In this document: piece by piece, positions 1 to 11,831 of the stretch
Layout: the number at the start of each line of letters is the position of its first letter
How positions within the stretch are numbered: the stretch's first letter is position 1
Origin: Crambe crambe
Lineage: Eukaryota; Porifera; Demospongiae; Poecilosclerida; Crambeidae
NCBI GenBank assembly: GCA_963924555.1
Contig: OZ004585.1
Location: forward strand, 4,105,488-4,169,487
Direction of reading: 5' to 3'
Length of the DNA: 64,000 bases
Made by a program: the position numbers and the translations under genes
The notes under the pieces: model-generated
Seen by the model: only the letters and a program-made list of their open reading frames with translations
Told to the model about the DNA's origin: nothing
Databases searched by the model: none

Positions 1-29
1 CGTGTGCCACCCAGAAAAGTAAGTAAACA

Positions 30-292
30 AACAAGTGAAAGGAACAAAATTTATGCTAGCTAAATAAAAAGGGGTTAGCTATAGTCTGTACTTTTTACCT
101 ATAGCAGTTTCAAAGTATGCTGCCTTTAATAATAATAATCCCTACATCACTGCCTAAACCAAGCAGAACTTTTACACTGACATGAACAGCTTGGTGGGAG
201 GCAGTGATGTAGGGATTATTATTAAGGGCAGCGTAATTTGAAACTGCTATAGACTAACCTTACATGGACTTTCTATTTTTTTTCCTTTCATT
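30..292. repeat. Hairpin MITE copy 1 in the intron of RTK-A
   Basis: Imperfect palindrome. The arms around 'ggttagtctgta'/'actgctatagactaacc' and 'aatccctacatcactgcct'/'aggcagtgatgtagggatt' are complementary. A second copy lies at 60838-61090 with the same central block 'ccctacatcactgcc' and 'cagcttggtgggagg'. Non-autonomous and non-coding. Edges are approximate because the element nearly reaches the window border. Confidence 0.6.
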
Positions 293-306
293 ATAATAAT
301 GCCTAC

Positions 307-403
307 ACTTAGGTATTGCATTTCATAATTATTGCCCCCATTAGGTAAATACTATTTTATATATTTTACCTAATGGGGGCAATATGAAATGCAATACCTA
401 AGT
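307..403. repeat. Near-perfect hairpin
   Basis: The left arm 'acttaggtattgcatttcat' (307-326) is the exact complement of the right arm (384-403), and the inner blocks 'gcccccattaggtaaa' and 'ttacctaatgggggc' also pair. A diverged copy sits at the equivalent place in RTK-B (16640-16732), so the hairpin was already present when the gene duplicated. Confidence 0.7.
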
Positions 404-492
404 ACATGTACAATATAATATTGCATGCTAGCTAATTGCATGCTAATTAAATAGGATGCTTGCAACAAATCATCGTCTTGAATTTTACTCAC

Positions 493-3400
493 TACATCAG
501 TCTTCTCAGAGAATATCCCATCAATAATACTTTCCAAGGCCATCCACTTGATCGGGAGTTTCACTGAGGTCTCCTCCCCTTGTCTGAAATAATTAGTAGT
601 GCATATTTCTTCACTGAGGCCGAAATCCCCCACCTTGATCAAAAACTGCTCATCAATCCTGTTATCATTATAATAATAATTATGTGCATAATAATAATAA
701 TTATGGCCTATCATTAGAGGGAAGGGAGAGAAATAATTATTTTAATAAATTTGGGGTTGAGGGTTTAAACGAATTAAAATCCTTAACTCTTCTTTCCTCA
801 AGCTGTATATTATGGGGTTATGCCCCCTTCTAGGCTTCTACCTTCCCATCCCCATGCAGTTTTAGCTATGTATCGTACATGCAGTTTCGAGCTGCCAAGT
901 CCCTATGTACAAACTTCTGTTTGGCAAGGTAACTCATTCCCTTAGCAACCTGAAGACACATTGACAACAGCTTTCTTTGGGAATCTTCGATCTTATGGAA
1001 ATATGAAGAGAAAAAATTTGTAATAACATCAGTATATATCTTTATACCACTTCATCTCCAGCATCTTTTGCTATTGTAAGACATGATCTCTCCTTCTTTA
1101 AGTAAGTCAGGAGACTGCCATTTGCCATAAAGGGCATGACAACATATGGCCTTTCTCCAACGTCAATGCAAATTCCAATCAGATTCATCACATTTGGGTG
1201 GTTGAACTTCTTCATTCTTTCACTTTCTGCTATCAGATCTTCAATATTTTTAGCTGAATAGAAACCTGCGTAATGAATAAAATATGACAATATAGCTGGT
1301 CATCGCAACATGAAATTCCCTAATAGCTAATGCTGTCAGGTTCAACAGCAAAAGTAATAATTGTTACTACATGAAAACGTTATACCATTATACAGAATAG
1401 TATAAAATACATGAAAATTGTAAACAGGAATAAGCCTTACAGTATTATGTAGGTAAATGGATCAATAAGTTGATGACCATTATAAAAGGAATTATTTGAA
1501 GGATCCAGCAAAAAAGGGTAGCTAGCTACTGTTACTTTAGATAGGAAATTAATACTTTAACAATGAAAAGTATGCCATCACAAGGACATATTTCATCTCC
1601 TAAAAAGGTGCATGTAGCTATATCTCCAAAAGTATGTACATTTTTTTTTTACTTTTCAATGTCTTGACAGCTACAACTTCTGCTGTAGTCCTTCCTTGCC
1701 AGCTTGTGAGATAACTTTGATATACCAATCCAAACTCCCCTGTAATAGTATCTATGGATAAAAAACTCACACAAGAATATAATAAAGAGTAGCTGAATTT
1801 TTTTCAAAGGGATTCTTGTGGATGTGCACGCTATGTATGTTTGGAAAGTTGCTCATGGTTGTTAATTAGTTAATGTATACGAATGACATAATCTTCAGAG
1901 CCGACTATAAAGCTCTATATGTAGCCATAGCGATATTATTTGCATGCCAACTTAGCTAAATGCATTTAAAATATGTATACCTTGTCCTATGGTATGTCCT
2001 AGCTGAATATGACGACCAGGTATCAGCAAATTAGACTTTGAGAAATTATTAATAAGTGCCTCAGAGGGTCTCCTTCCACCTTCCAATGTGGCAATTTTAA
2101 CTATCAGTAAAATAAAAAGCATTTGTTATGCTGTATTAAAGTGTAGCATCTGATAATCATACCATAACTCTCTGTACAAGATAATGAATCGGAAATTTCT
2201 GGTCTTTTATCACTTAACCTGAAGAAAAATATTTAGCAAGAGTCATGATTATGCAGCTACTGTATACCATGCTCAGGTCTACATTTTTTCTGGTAATTCT
2301 TTATCAGTTTGAATGGGTGGAAAAAGACCTCTGATTCTTTTCTTCTTGATGTAAAAAATTGTCAAACCTATACCAATACCCATTCCTAGCAGTACCACAA
2401 TGCTGATAGTAACTGAAACTCCAATAGTCACTCTTGAAATGTTTCTACTGGAAGAAGTTAAAGTAGTAGCTGTAGTAGATATAAAGATAATAGAAACAAG
2501 TCATTACTAGCTAATCATTGCATGTATATTGAACTGGCCAATTTTATCATGATAGCTATGTGCTTGTGCATTCATGTTAAAACAACAACAATAACAACAA
2601 CAACAATAACAACAACAACAACAACAACAAACAAGCAAACTAAAAAAAATATGAATGGAACCATTACAAGAAGCCTCTGTAACTAGAATACTTATAACTA
2701 CAAGTGTCTATTTTGAGATTGATAAAAATGTAGTTGTGTAGTGCCCTATCAGAAGGATTCTGGGAGATCAGTCATTCATGATCACATTAGATTCAGATAC
2801 GTATATACAATGTAAATGTACGTACATAGAGGACAACGTGGACTACCACTTAGCTATAATAATTATTATAAAGAAGGGGAAAAAATCCTCACCAATATCT
2901 GATCCAGTTACTAGTTGGGGATTCACTATTAACATGGCAGTGATGTCAGCATCATTTCCCCTGAGTGATGAAGAGTCCAGATGTTGTTCTACATTGCATT
3001 GAATGGTGTAGTTTTTCCTCATCATGACTAGATGAAATTCACCAGTCCTGATCTCCAAGGTGGTATTAATCATGATGCTATTATCTATTCTGGCTTCAAT
3101 TCTAGATAAAAATGTCCCATTCTGTTGACAGCTATCAGGATCACAAGATAATCCATTAATCATCCACCTCACACTGATGTTACTTCCTTTAGCATTGCAA
3201 TGAAAGATAGCTGTGTCACCAATTGTTACCATTTGGGATGAAGGGGTAACTGTTATTGCACTTCTCTCTGAAGTATGAAAAATAATAATAGGTCTAGTTT
3301 ATACTATAATGTATATTTTGATGGATTTTAAAGTTAAAGCATGGGCACTATGCTTGACCTTCAACCTGAAATGAGTGTTGCTATAGTTACGGCTCTATAT

Positions 3401-6400
3401 GAATTTATGGTTGTAACATAAATGGGTGTAAAACTTTTATTGCTTCTCATTCTCAGGGAGTACGAAGCTGTGGCTATTCCTCCTTCTTGTGCTTCTCACT
3501 CTTGCTATCCAAGCACTAAAGCTAGCTAATTAAATTATTAGCTAGCATGTATTTACGCACGCATGACTGTAGAAAAATTGTAATGTGTTTTCACTGCATG
3601 CACCTTTCATTTCACCATTGATATTGTATAATTTCATAAACTTACCCAATACATGGGTATTCATGAGTGGTCCTAGAACGTCAAAGGATTGACAGAGGTG
3701 AGTATCAGAGCAACGTTGTAAGTTTATTCTACATCGGAATATCCTACGATCTGTAGAATTTGATACCAGTACAAAAAGGAGTCTGTTATCGAAGGAAAGT
3801 ATGCATCTGCTTGACTCAGAATCATTCATTATTTGTATTGCAGTTGAATCCACTATTTGTTCCCACATAATAGTATAGAGACTGCGTACAGTAGGCAGTG
3901 GTATGGGGCACGTCAACATTGCATATGTATCACGAAATACACCAGTGGAGATATTTCGATCAGACACTGTTGGGATAGCTGCATTCAAAATGATAGTCCT
4001 TTTCATCTACGGAAAACTACAGTACGTAGGTCATAATAAAATATTATACCAACATTTTTTCTGTAGATAAGAAGGTAATGAGTTTAATCTGTACCATTTT
4101 GATTGATTAAACTTGTACTCAGCATATGTAAGTTAATGATCATAATTCTTACGTAGGTCTGAGGGTACATAAATAAAAAATATATACACCCTATATAGCA
4201 AAAGCAGAATGTTTTTAAATATCTAATGTCCTAGTTTTAAGTAATAGGGCTGTGCAGGATTGCCCTTGAGCATCAGGCAGTAATTATATCCGAAGGTGAG
4301 GCATGGTTTTAAAGCACTCTACAATGGAAATGTATTGGCTTCCTGATATTGCCCTATAACTGCATCCTAGGTAATATGAATAGTACCTCTGCTCCTTCCT
4401 TGTTGGCTCAGCATACATATGTAAACAAACAACTCAGGTCCCCGTGTCATGTTGCCATGAGACCGAAGGTTTAAAGAAAAAACAAAACAAAAACAAAACA
4501 AAAAACAAGTCTGCTGCATGGCATGGTACTTTGATCTTAATCACAAGTAGGCTTTAATCACATTGTGTAATCTCATATCAGATGTACGTGGTTTTAGCTA
4601 ATCATGAACACAACTTACTTTGAAAACTTAGAAAAAGGTTTATTTTACACTAATTACAGAAATAATTATTTGAAATTAGTTTATGTGCATGACAATTTCA
4701 ATAACATTATTTCTTTACTCTTGGATACTCTTGGATACTCTTGGTTCTTTCTCATGTTGCAAAGTTATACTCTCTTGAAATTTCAATTCCAGTTTACATT
4801 TCATACTATAGTTATATATGCCATTAACTGAGAGCTTCAAAGTATAAAATGAAGTGCATTGAAGCTTCATGCATAGATAGTAACACCTATAAGCATTGTG
4901 CTTGAAATGATACAGGATATATTTTCCAGCCTTTTTCCCCATTTGCCAGGTAAGGTTCTCTGAGCAGTGGGCCAAAAACAACATCCCCACCAACCTCCAT
5001 ATCCCAGGAGATAAAAGGATATGACCCTAATATACATGGAAGCTGAAAATTAGGCTTTAGATTCATGAGTGCAATCTTTACTGATTACAATGTCAGAGGC
5101 AATTCAGTCAGTTCTACATGTGTATACATAATGATCCATGCAGCAGATAATTTGATAAAAATGCCCATAATATTATAGCTTATATTCAGTTTATGAATCA
5201 AATCTCATTAGTTTGTTTATGCCCTCTTGCATGAGTTTTCAGTTTGGATTCCTCTGATCGGTCATGTAGCTAAAGCAACACAGTGGCGTAGGAAGATGGT
5301 TTTGAATAGGGGGGCCACCTAAGTAATAGTTAAGACCACGCCTATTTTACTGGAGGGGGGGGCACTAATGACTAGTTTTTAGAAAAAATCAAACTCCAAA
5401 GTAATTTATTGTTCGTTGGTTTACAATAATTATGGCTAATTCTTTGTGTAGTTGTTCAATTGACATTCAGTCATAGTGCTTAAATAGCTAAGTTTTCATT
5501 CGAAGGGAAGAAAAAGAGCGTTCTGCTGTGGCTGAAGTGACTGAAAATATCAAGTATAATCTAATCACTTCCTCTTTGTAGATTTCACTTTTATTATAAA
5601 TTATGCAGTGTAGTATAGCGATTATGCAATCAATAATAAGGGGGGCCCTGCCCCTGTCTGAGAATAATAGGGGGGCCCTGGCCCCTGTGGCCCCCCCCCC
5701 CTGTTCCTACGCCAGTGCAACATCAAATAAAATTGATATCATGAATGGTATCTCTATATGATGTGTCTCGCTCCTGTTTCAATGTTGTCACTAAAATTGT
5801 TTTAAGGCAATTTATTAACACTACACTTGGGAGAGTGTAGGCTTATATCTAGTCCTATCATAATAATTATGCTAGCTGTTATTGGGCTTAGACTCATAGC
5901 TACACTGCAAAAATGAAATTGTTATTTTAACAAACCTACTTAGTTAGGTGAGGTTAATCATTTGAAATCTGTCAAAATGACACTATATTTGGTGAATATA
6001 ATAACTATTTGGTTGTTTCAACAATGATTAGTCTTGCCTAACAGTTATGTTTATTGAAATAACAATTCTGTTTTTGCAGTGTATCTGAGTACCTATTGTT
6101 AGGAGGGGGGCATTCAAATGAAGGCCATGTAAGGATGTCTTAATAAGGGGTAAATGCAGTGCAAGGCTCAGAATATTATTTAGAATAAGAGCTTCAGTCT
6201 TGCCAATGGAACTACAGGAGATGCAGCTTGAAAGAATGACACAAGTAGCCAACAAATACATGCCTTAATTGAAACATCAGTATATGAATCATGCAGTAAC
6301 AATGCTAAAACTAATTAGGCTTGAGTGCAGAATAGAATCGTGGGCAAAGATGGAGTCAAATGTGGACATCATCTAGCTCAACATACATCCTGTATATGTA

Positions 6401-9400
6401 TTCTAGTTTTTGCTGCTCGAAATCACTATAGCTAAAGTGGGAAAATCTTAGTTGGTGTAGCTAGCTAACTAGTAAAATACACAAGTCAGTTTACATAGTT
6501 GTATAGTAGCTAAATGGTCAGATATAGGTACTAAGGAGATTCTTGTGAGCTAGTTATACATTTATAACTAGGACAATGAACATTTGAGTCGCAGCGAGCG
6601 AGCAAGTATTCCTCTAGAATAGCTATTCATTTGTGCTTTCAATTCCTTAGAAGATTTTAATGTGAGTTTTACATGTAAGTGGCAGGCAGCTGCATACATA
6701 GAAAACTGTATGGCTTACCTCAAAGCACCTAGTACTTAGATAAGCCTTGAGCCTATCGCCCAAAAGGCTGTAGAAATGTTGAGCTGATAGCTCTGCTGTT
6801 GAGTTATGTAAGTGGCAGGCAGCAAGCTAAGTACTTACCACAAAGCACTTAGATATGTCTAGTGCCAACAATCCACTTAGAAGCCTAGCCTACCAGCCAA
6901 TGCACCGGAAGTCCATTGCCGTATTATAATGTTAATTTTCGGAGAATACGAACAGTATCCGGAAAATTACTGCAAACTCAGCATAAAGAATGACAGCTGT
7001 TTTAGTGTGGGTTGACAGTGGCTGATCTAGGAATGGGCCCAGAAGGCCCAGCCCCCCCTAAAAATTAGCTAGCTACAACAAAAATGTGGCTTGCATCAAG
7101 CTACTAGAAATTACAAACGATGTCACTGATGTCAGCTGCTCTGCAATTACAAGTCACTATGCTACTTTCATATCCGTTTTGGCCAAAAACTGGGCGTGCT
7201 TTAGGGTGTGGTTAAGGCCGGTTGGACAAGAAGTGGGCGTGGCCAGGCCAAAATTTTTTTTCCACGCGCAAGCGCGGATATAGGCCCTCTCTATTTGTGA
7301 TTCCTAGATCCGCCCCTGGTTGAGGTCCTATTCTACAAAAGATGGTAAACATGCATCGAAAGATATTCAAGCACATGGAAGGCTTATTCAAGAAGGTAAT
7401 GATGCATGCTTATGAAATAGCTAGCTGTAGTATCATTAGACTTCTTGAAGCTGAGAGTGCACCTAGTCCAAGTGTACAGGCTGAAAGTACCAGTGGAGAG
7501 AGTGGTCAAATTCCATTTCTCCATGAATTAGGAATTTGATTTTTTGTGAATTGATAGTGCTAAGATGTATCATTCCTGCCTGCAAATTTTGTTTTGTTCT
7601 GAGAATTTTCTTGTGTATTTAATGTCATGCAAATTCCTACTTTTTTCACAAAATTACTTCCAATAGTGTCATTTCATTGCAAGACCCCAAGAAGATTTCC
7701 CCCCATGGAAAGAGTACTACAACAGTTGATCTTTCCTGAGCCTAGATTCATGTGATATATTTCTACAGACTCAACTATTTGGTGAACAGCTGACGTATAC
7801 TAACACAATATGGCAGCAAAGAAGTCAGAAATTGTGTTTGAGCAATGCATGCACATACTTTATTGGAACATGTTTGATTTTTGATACAAGATAGTATATA
7901 CCATAAACATCTATTGAGTCAATGCATGTCTTATACAGAAGAGGAGAAATAGTTTTTGACCGCAATTAGTATTTTTATCAGCCATGATTTCATGCACTGA
8001 GAATTCATTTAAAAAGGTCTAGTAAAGTATTATTTATCAAGAGGAGGGTGAAGAAGTCGTTAAAGTTTCATATAAGAAGTTTTCAGAAGTCATGATAGCC
8101 ATAAGTGGAGAGTAACCAGCACACCAACACACCTGCTTCTTTTTTTCCATTAAAATTGTGCCCATTACATCATTTCCGGTTTATTATTAAAAATTGACGG
8201 TGGCGATTTTTACAATTTCAATGAGTCATGACTAGGCTTTGACCAATTATGCTCAATTTTTTGCCTCTTATTCTATTCTTTTATGCTCAAGATCTTGCCT
8301 ATTATTCCAGCATGCCTGCCCATTATTCTAACTTGCTTTCCCATTATGCTCGTGAAAAAATCAATGATAATTATTTTGAATTGTATTGAATCATAACAGA
8401 GGTTTGTATATAGTCTCTCAAAACATGTTTCTGTCTCTCAGTAAAAGAATTTGACAATATGGAAAAAAAAACTCTCTCTGCTGCAGCAGATGAGGCTGAA
8501 GCAATAGTGCTTTCTTACACTCATTGGCCCATTTAGGGAGTTTGTCAGATTTTCTTTTCCACCAAGCTACCTTCTGCCTCAGCAACATACGTGGGTAGCT
8601 GAAGGTTTAGGGGACACGTAAAACACTCAAGAGAGAAGGTAGTTCAGTAGATCAGTTATCTACACACAATCTTGACCACTATGGTCATGATCAGCCATGT
8701 TTTTTGTCAGACCATGTGGTATAGATTAAACCACGCCCTAACCACACCTTCAAAAGTACCTATTATTCTAGAATTATGCTCAAGGCTAATGCTACTAAAA
8801 TCTGTGCCTATTATTCTAAAATTATGCCAGCAGAATTGGTCAAAGCCTAGTCATGACCTGAGAGTCAGCTCGCTCGCTGCAATTATAGTGATCTATAGTG
8901 TAAGTTGTAATAACTACGTAGCTATAGCTATAGCTTGCTTACTCTGCAATGATTAAAAGACTAGCTTGAATCAACACAACATTTTAGAGCTCCCTACAGC
9001 TCAGCTTCATTTCCAATACTTTAATGATGATTGCTCTAATAAAGAAGCTGTTGGGAGTTTGTGATACTTATCATGCAACATTAGCTATAATCATTACCGA
9101 CAAACCAGATAGCTTCTGAGTGTACTCCTTCTATCACACAGTGAACAAGTGCCTCAAAGTCTTCTGCAATATTGTACGTGAAATAGATTTTATTTTCATC
9201 TGTAAGCCTCTCCTTGAAAAGCACATTCATATTATTATAAAACTCGAATCTTGCATTTTGGTCAACCTGACCACCATCATTTATGCACTCTAGCCTCAAT
9301 GAGTTTGGATCTTCCCTCGAGGGCAGATAATAATTCAGAATAGGAATACTTAAAGTGTCTTGTACGGAGCACCAAAATAGAATATAAATCAACAGAAACG

Positions 9401-9404
9401 CCAT
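493..9404 (-). CDS. RTK-A: Ig-like receptor tyrosine kinase (3' end outside window)
   Basis: Single-pass receptor tyrosine kinase. Exons in coding order: 9404-9098, 3978-3646, 3267-2893, 2469-2283, 2218-2163, 2100-1981, 1739-1653, 1265-1048, 991-879, 658-493, all with GT..AG borders in one continuous frame (654 codons in window). Exon 1 holds a signal peptide starting [12 protein letters not shown] and a short Ig-like D1; exons 2 and 3 are Ig-like D2 and D3 with the Cys/Trp/Cys pattern; exon 4 is a Ser/Thr stalk, a transmembrane helix and the stop-transfer run IKKKR. The kinase shows GQGEFGLVY, VAVK (Lys ~485), HRDLAARN (Asp ~592), DFG (Asp ~610) and IKWMALES, then leaves the frame of view at KTDV. 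The exons for WSFGV and the C-lobe end should lie left of base 1. Exon lengths equal RTK-B except the stalk exon (187 versus 250). Activation loop reads EEICTTNYF, with Cys where RTK-B and RTK-C have Tyr. The kinase assignment is firm; the ligand is unknown. Confidence 0.9.
2581..2632. repeat. (AAC)n microsatellite
   Basis: Run of aac/aat trinucleotides in the intron between the D3 and transmembrane exons. The same intron of RTK-B has a matching tract at 19440-19497, so it predates the duplication. Confidence 0.8.
5281..5717. mobile_element. 437-bp DNA transposon (MITE), CAGTGGCGTAGGAA termini
   Basis: Starts cagtggcgtaggaa and ends ttcctacgccagtg, flanked by a perfect 5-bp duplication CAACA (5276-5280 and 5718-5722). 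Inner blocks include G/C runs and 'ggggggccctg'. Sister copies in opposite orientation are at 57673-58119 and 61177-61686. RTK-B lacks it at the matching intron position near 22100, so it inserted after the gene duplication. No transposase is present. Confidence 0.85.
6900..7820 (+). repeat. Dispersed repeat, copy 1 (inverted copy at 15010-15640)
   Basis: Shares 'ggcagctgttttagtgtg'-like text, 'ctattctacaaaagatggt', 'aagtgtacaggctgaaag' and 'tagaaatatatcacatga'-like blocks with 15010-15640 in opposite orientation. A short frame (7342-7539 here) with a [10 protein letters not shown] segment is shared by both copies, but I do not recognise the protein. It is probably a fragment of a transposon-encoded or captured sequence. 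This copy is interrupted by the 303-bp element at 7016-7318. Confidence 0.6.
7016..7318. mobile_element. 303-bp hAT-like MITE with 5-bp target duplication
   Basis: Ends cagtggctgatctaggaat and attcctagatccgcccctg; flanks carry GTTGA at 7011-7015 and 7319-7323. The paralogous repeat at 15010-15640 has the undisrupted site (reverse complement 'gtgtgagttaaggctctatt'), which confirms the insertion limits. CAGNGGCNGATCTAGG ends resemble hAT non-autonomous elements. No transposase. Confidence 0.85.
8225..8857. mobile_element. TIR element, gtcatgactagg ends
   Basis: About 20 bp of inverted termini: 'gtcatgactaggctttgacc' at the left and its complement at the right. The interior repeats 'cctattattcta' and 'ttatgctca' motifs. 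There is no recognisable coding capacity, and the target duplication could not be defined. Confidence 0.55.
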
Positions 9405-9547
9405 GATGGTGATAATCGATCATCTGATGATAATTTTGCACTGACGTGAACGTAGTATTTGATATGCGCGTAATGCGCATGTTTGGGGGTGGAGTTATGC
9501 TCGATTTTGCTTCGCGAGACACCCGGCCTTCCCAATTCCCGGGATCC

Positions 9548-9587
9548 CTTGGCTTGGGTTGGTAAGGGTCGCCGCTACGCCAGACTA
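9548..9587 (-). promoter_or_regulatory. Shared upstream block, ~144 bp 5' of the RTK-A start
   Basis: On the minus strand it reads tagtctggcgtagcggcga followed by cccttaccaaccc. Near-identical blocks sit upstream of RTK-B (23390-23431) and, more diverged, RTK-C (39227-39262). The same 19-mer forms both arms of a 73-bp palindrome at 29001-29073. It may be a promoter element or a transposon end inherited with the promoter; sequence alone does not decide. No TATA box was assigned. Confidence 0.35.
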
Positions 9588-9781
9588 GCAGTTGGTCTCG
9601 ACTCTAGGCAAGCAGTATGCTCTCTGTTACAGTGTAGAGATTTTTTCGTATGACTAGCTTGCCTTAGTGGTTTGATTCATCTGTGAGTAAAATACTGAAA
9701 TTTCCTTTATATTATACATTAAACGAAGTGGCTAGAGAACCGGCAGCCGGCTCTGATTAGCTTACCTTGGAGAACTGGTGT

Positions 9782-9872
9782 CACGTAAATTTAGGGACCC
9801 CATAAATTTGGGGACCCCTGACCCCAAAGTTATCGTAAAATCAGGGTCCCCCTGTAAAATTAGGGACCCCAT
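9782..9872. repeat. ggggtcccc-rich repeat, left copy
   Basis: Repeats of 'ttagggaccccataaatttgg' type. The flank 'gaaccggcagccggctctga' (9737-9757) is the inverted relative of 12630-12660, and similar ggggtcccc units recur at 12046-12215. Probably the two ends of a disrupted transposon now about 2.9 kb apart. Confidence 0.5.
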
Positions 9873-10136
9873 GCATGCTCACCGTGTGCCCATTCACGCA
9901 TGCGTATGCCAGCTTTGAAGGCTGACAAACTATAAGCCCTAAGAAAAAAGTGCAAGTTTTTCATGCTGAAGGAGGCTGATCTGTACTGGTGGGCTAATTG
10001 GGGCATAATAGTTGTAAACTCTAGTCTACTATAATAAAGCAATAATATTAAATAACAGTTGCATGCAGCTAGCCTTGTTTTATAATAATATTATATATAT
10101 GTAGCTAGCTATGAGCCCTTAGGCTTATATTGATCA

Positions 10137-10360
<224 letters not shown>

Positions 10361-10901
10361 ACGAACCCTTTAATAAAGTCACGAGACCCTGGTGCATTGA
10401 ATTGGTGCACAACTAACATTTCCATAGCCCTATAGCTATGAGGGTAGAGTTTATAGCCGTGTGCAGGGCATTTATGTCTATAGGCAATTATATGACTTTA
10501 TTTGAGTAGGTAAGGCAAATTCTTGAGCTAAATCCAAGCTTGTGGCAGGTTGAAGATGCAACTATTCATGATGATAGCTGCACTGAACCAATGATCTATA
10601 GTCTGCAAAAATATTATTGGCCTGGTTATATATTTCAACCTATGTAGCTGTAATAGCTATCGTGGCTAAGCAATTCATTCGTATTAAAGTTTTCCACAGG
10701 TTGGAACACGTCAACGTAAACTCATGAATAATTTTATTGTAGAAAGAATGATCTTGTTTATAAGCCTGTTCAATATTAGAAGAAGGATTTAATGAGGATA
10801 AAACTGCCTTACTGGCAAGTGGCTTACTGGTGCAGCTGGTACTAAGTTTTTCAGGGAAAGTTCCAAATATGAAAGGATTACAGCCCACTTCACTAGCAGT
10901 G

Positions 10902-11831
10902 TAGTCTCGCGAGCCAGCCCACTTATTTTTTTCGCGGGGCGGTTGAAAAATAAGGGTCTGGTCAAACTCGCATGATCGAGTTGTTCTGAGTGTCCAGATT
11001 TTTTCTGGACGGATGTACGTAACGCGTCATATTTCGTAATGGGGGTGTGGCTTTAAGATAGTCTGTACAAAACTGCATGGGCGTAAGAAGCAGGGGGGCT
11101 GGGGGCTTCAGCCCCCCCCCCCCCCCCCACTCAAAATGGATAGTACCTGCACATAGGCATTAGCTATACTGTAGCTATATGCAAATTCAACATCACAGTA
11201 ACACCTACTAGCTAAGTATTAACATCACAGTGGTTAATTAAGTATTAGTAACACCTAGCTAGAAAGTAAGTCTTCCTGGACTCTACTATAGCACAGAGGA
11301 GAATTCAATCTGATTCAGTTCTCAAATACAGGTAACTATCGATGTAAGCTTGCATGCATTATAATTGTAGTTGCAAGTGATGATGCTGGTCCATCTTCAG
11401 AGACCTCAATCACAAGCACTGACGCCACTGAACCAGTTGATAGGTATCCAAAAATGGGCGTGGTTAAGCAAAGTGGGCGTGGCCATCAAAATTTTTTCCA
11501 TATACATCAGCCCCTCCCACTAGAAAAAATCTTCTTAAGCCCCTGAATTGTACACAAAAACAGTCACAGCTTCTATTTTGCATACTACTGTAGCCCAACA
11601 ACACAGCACTCTCCAAGATAGCCCTTTTCAAAGCCATGATCTTCTGCAGATCTGCTCGAGCTCGGCTCATTAACATTGCACGCGCGATTATTCATAACGC
11701 ATGACGTCAAATTAAAGATCCGGCCGGCTGGCTGGCTGACTGTGCAGAACAACTCGACCATGCGAGTTTGACCAGACCCTTATTTTTCAACCGCCCCGCG
11801 AAAAAAATAAGTGGGTTGGCTCGCGAGACTA
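10902..11831. mobile_element. 930-bp Mutator-like (MULE) element with 87-bp TIRs
   Basis: The left end 10902-10988 and right end 11745-11831 are inverted repeats of 87 bp with two mismatches, starting tagtctcgcgagcca. They are flanked by a perfect 9-bp duplication CTAGCAGTG (10893-10901 and 11832-11840). Long TIRs plus a 9-bp duplication are the signature of Mutator-like elements. The interior has a C-run at 11114-11129 and a small minus-strand frame (11464-11676) that I do not recognise. No transposase. Confidence 0.85.

Larger units (their letters stand above)
6583..8890. repeat. Nested repeat block bounded by CAGCGAGCGAG / CTCGCTCGCTG ends
   Basis: The left edge 'tttgagtcgcagcgagcgag' and right edge 'gagtcagctcgctcgctg' match the two ends of the compact copy at 33870-34235, including the inner text 'ccttagaagatttt' and 'aagtggcaggca'. 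Here the family member appears enlarged by later insertions: the 6900-7820 repeat, the 7016-7318 element inside that, and an element at 8225-8857 with ends 'gtcatgactaggctttgacc'/'ggtcaaagcctagtcatgac'. It accounts for most of the extra length of RTK-A intron 1 compared with RTK-B. Confidence 0.55.

Noticed and set aside
370..492. Continuation of the activation-loop frame past KTDV in RTK-A
   Set aside because: The frame runs through a GTGAGT donor into intron. RTK-B and RTK-C show the true next exon starts WSFGV, which for RTK-A is not in the window.
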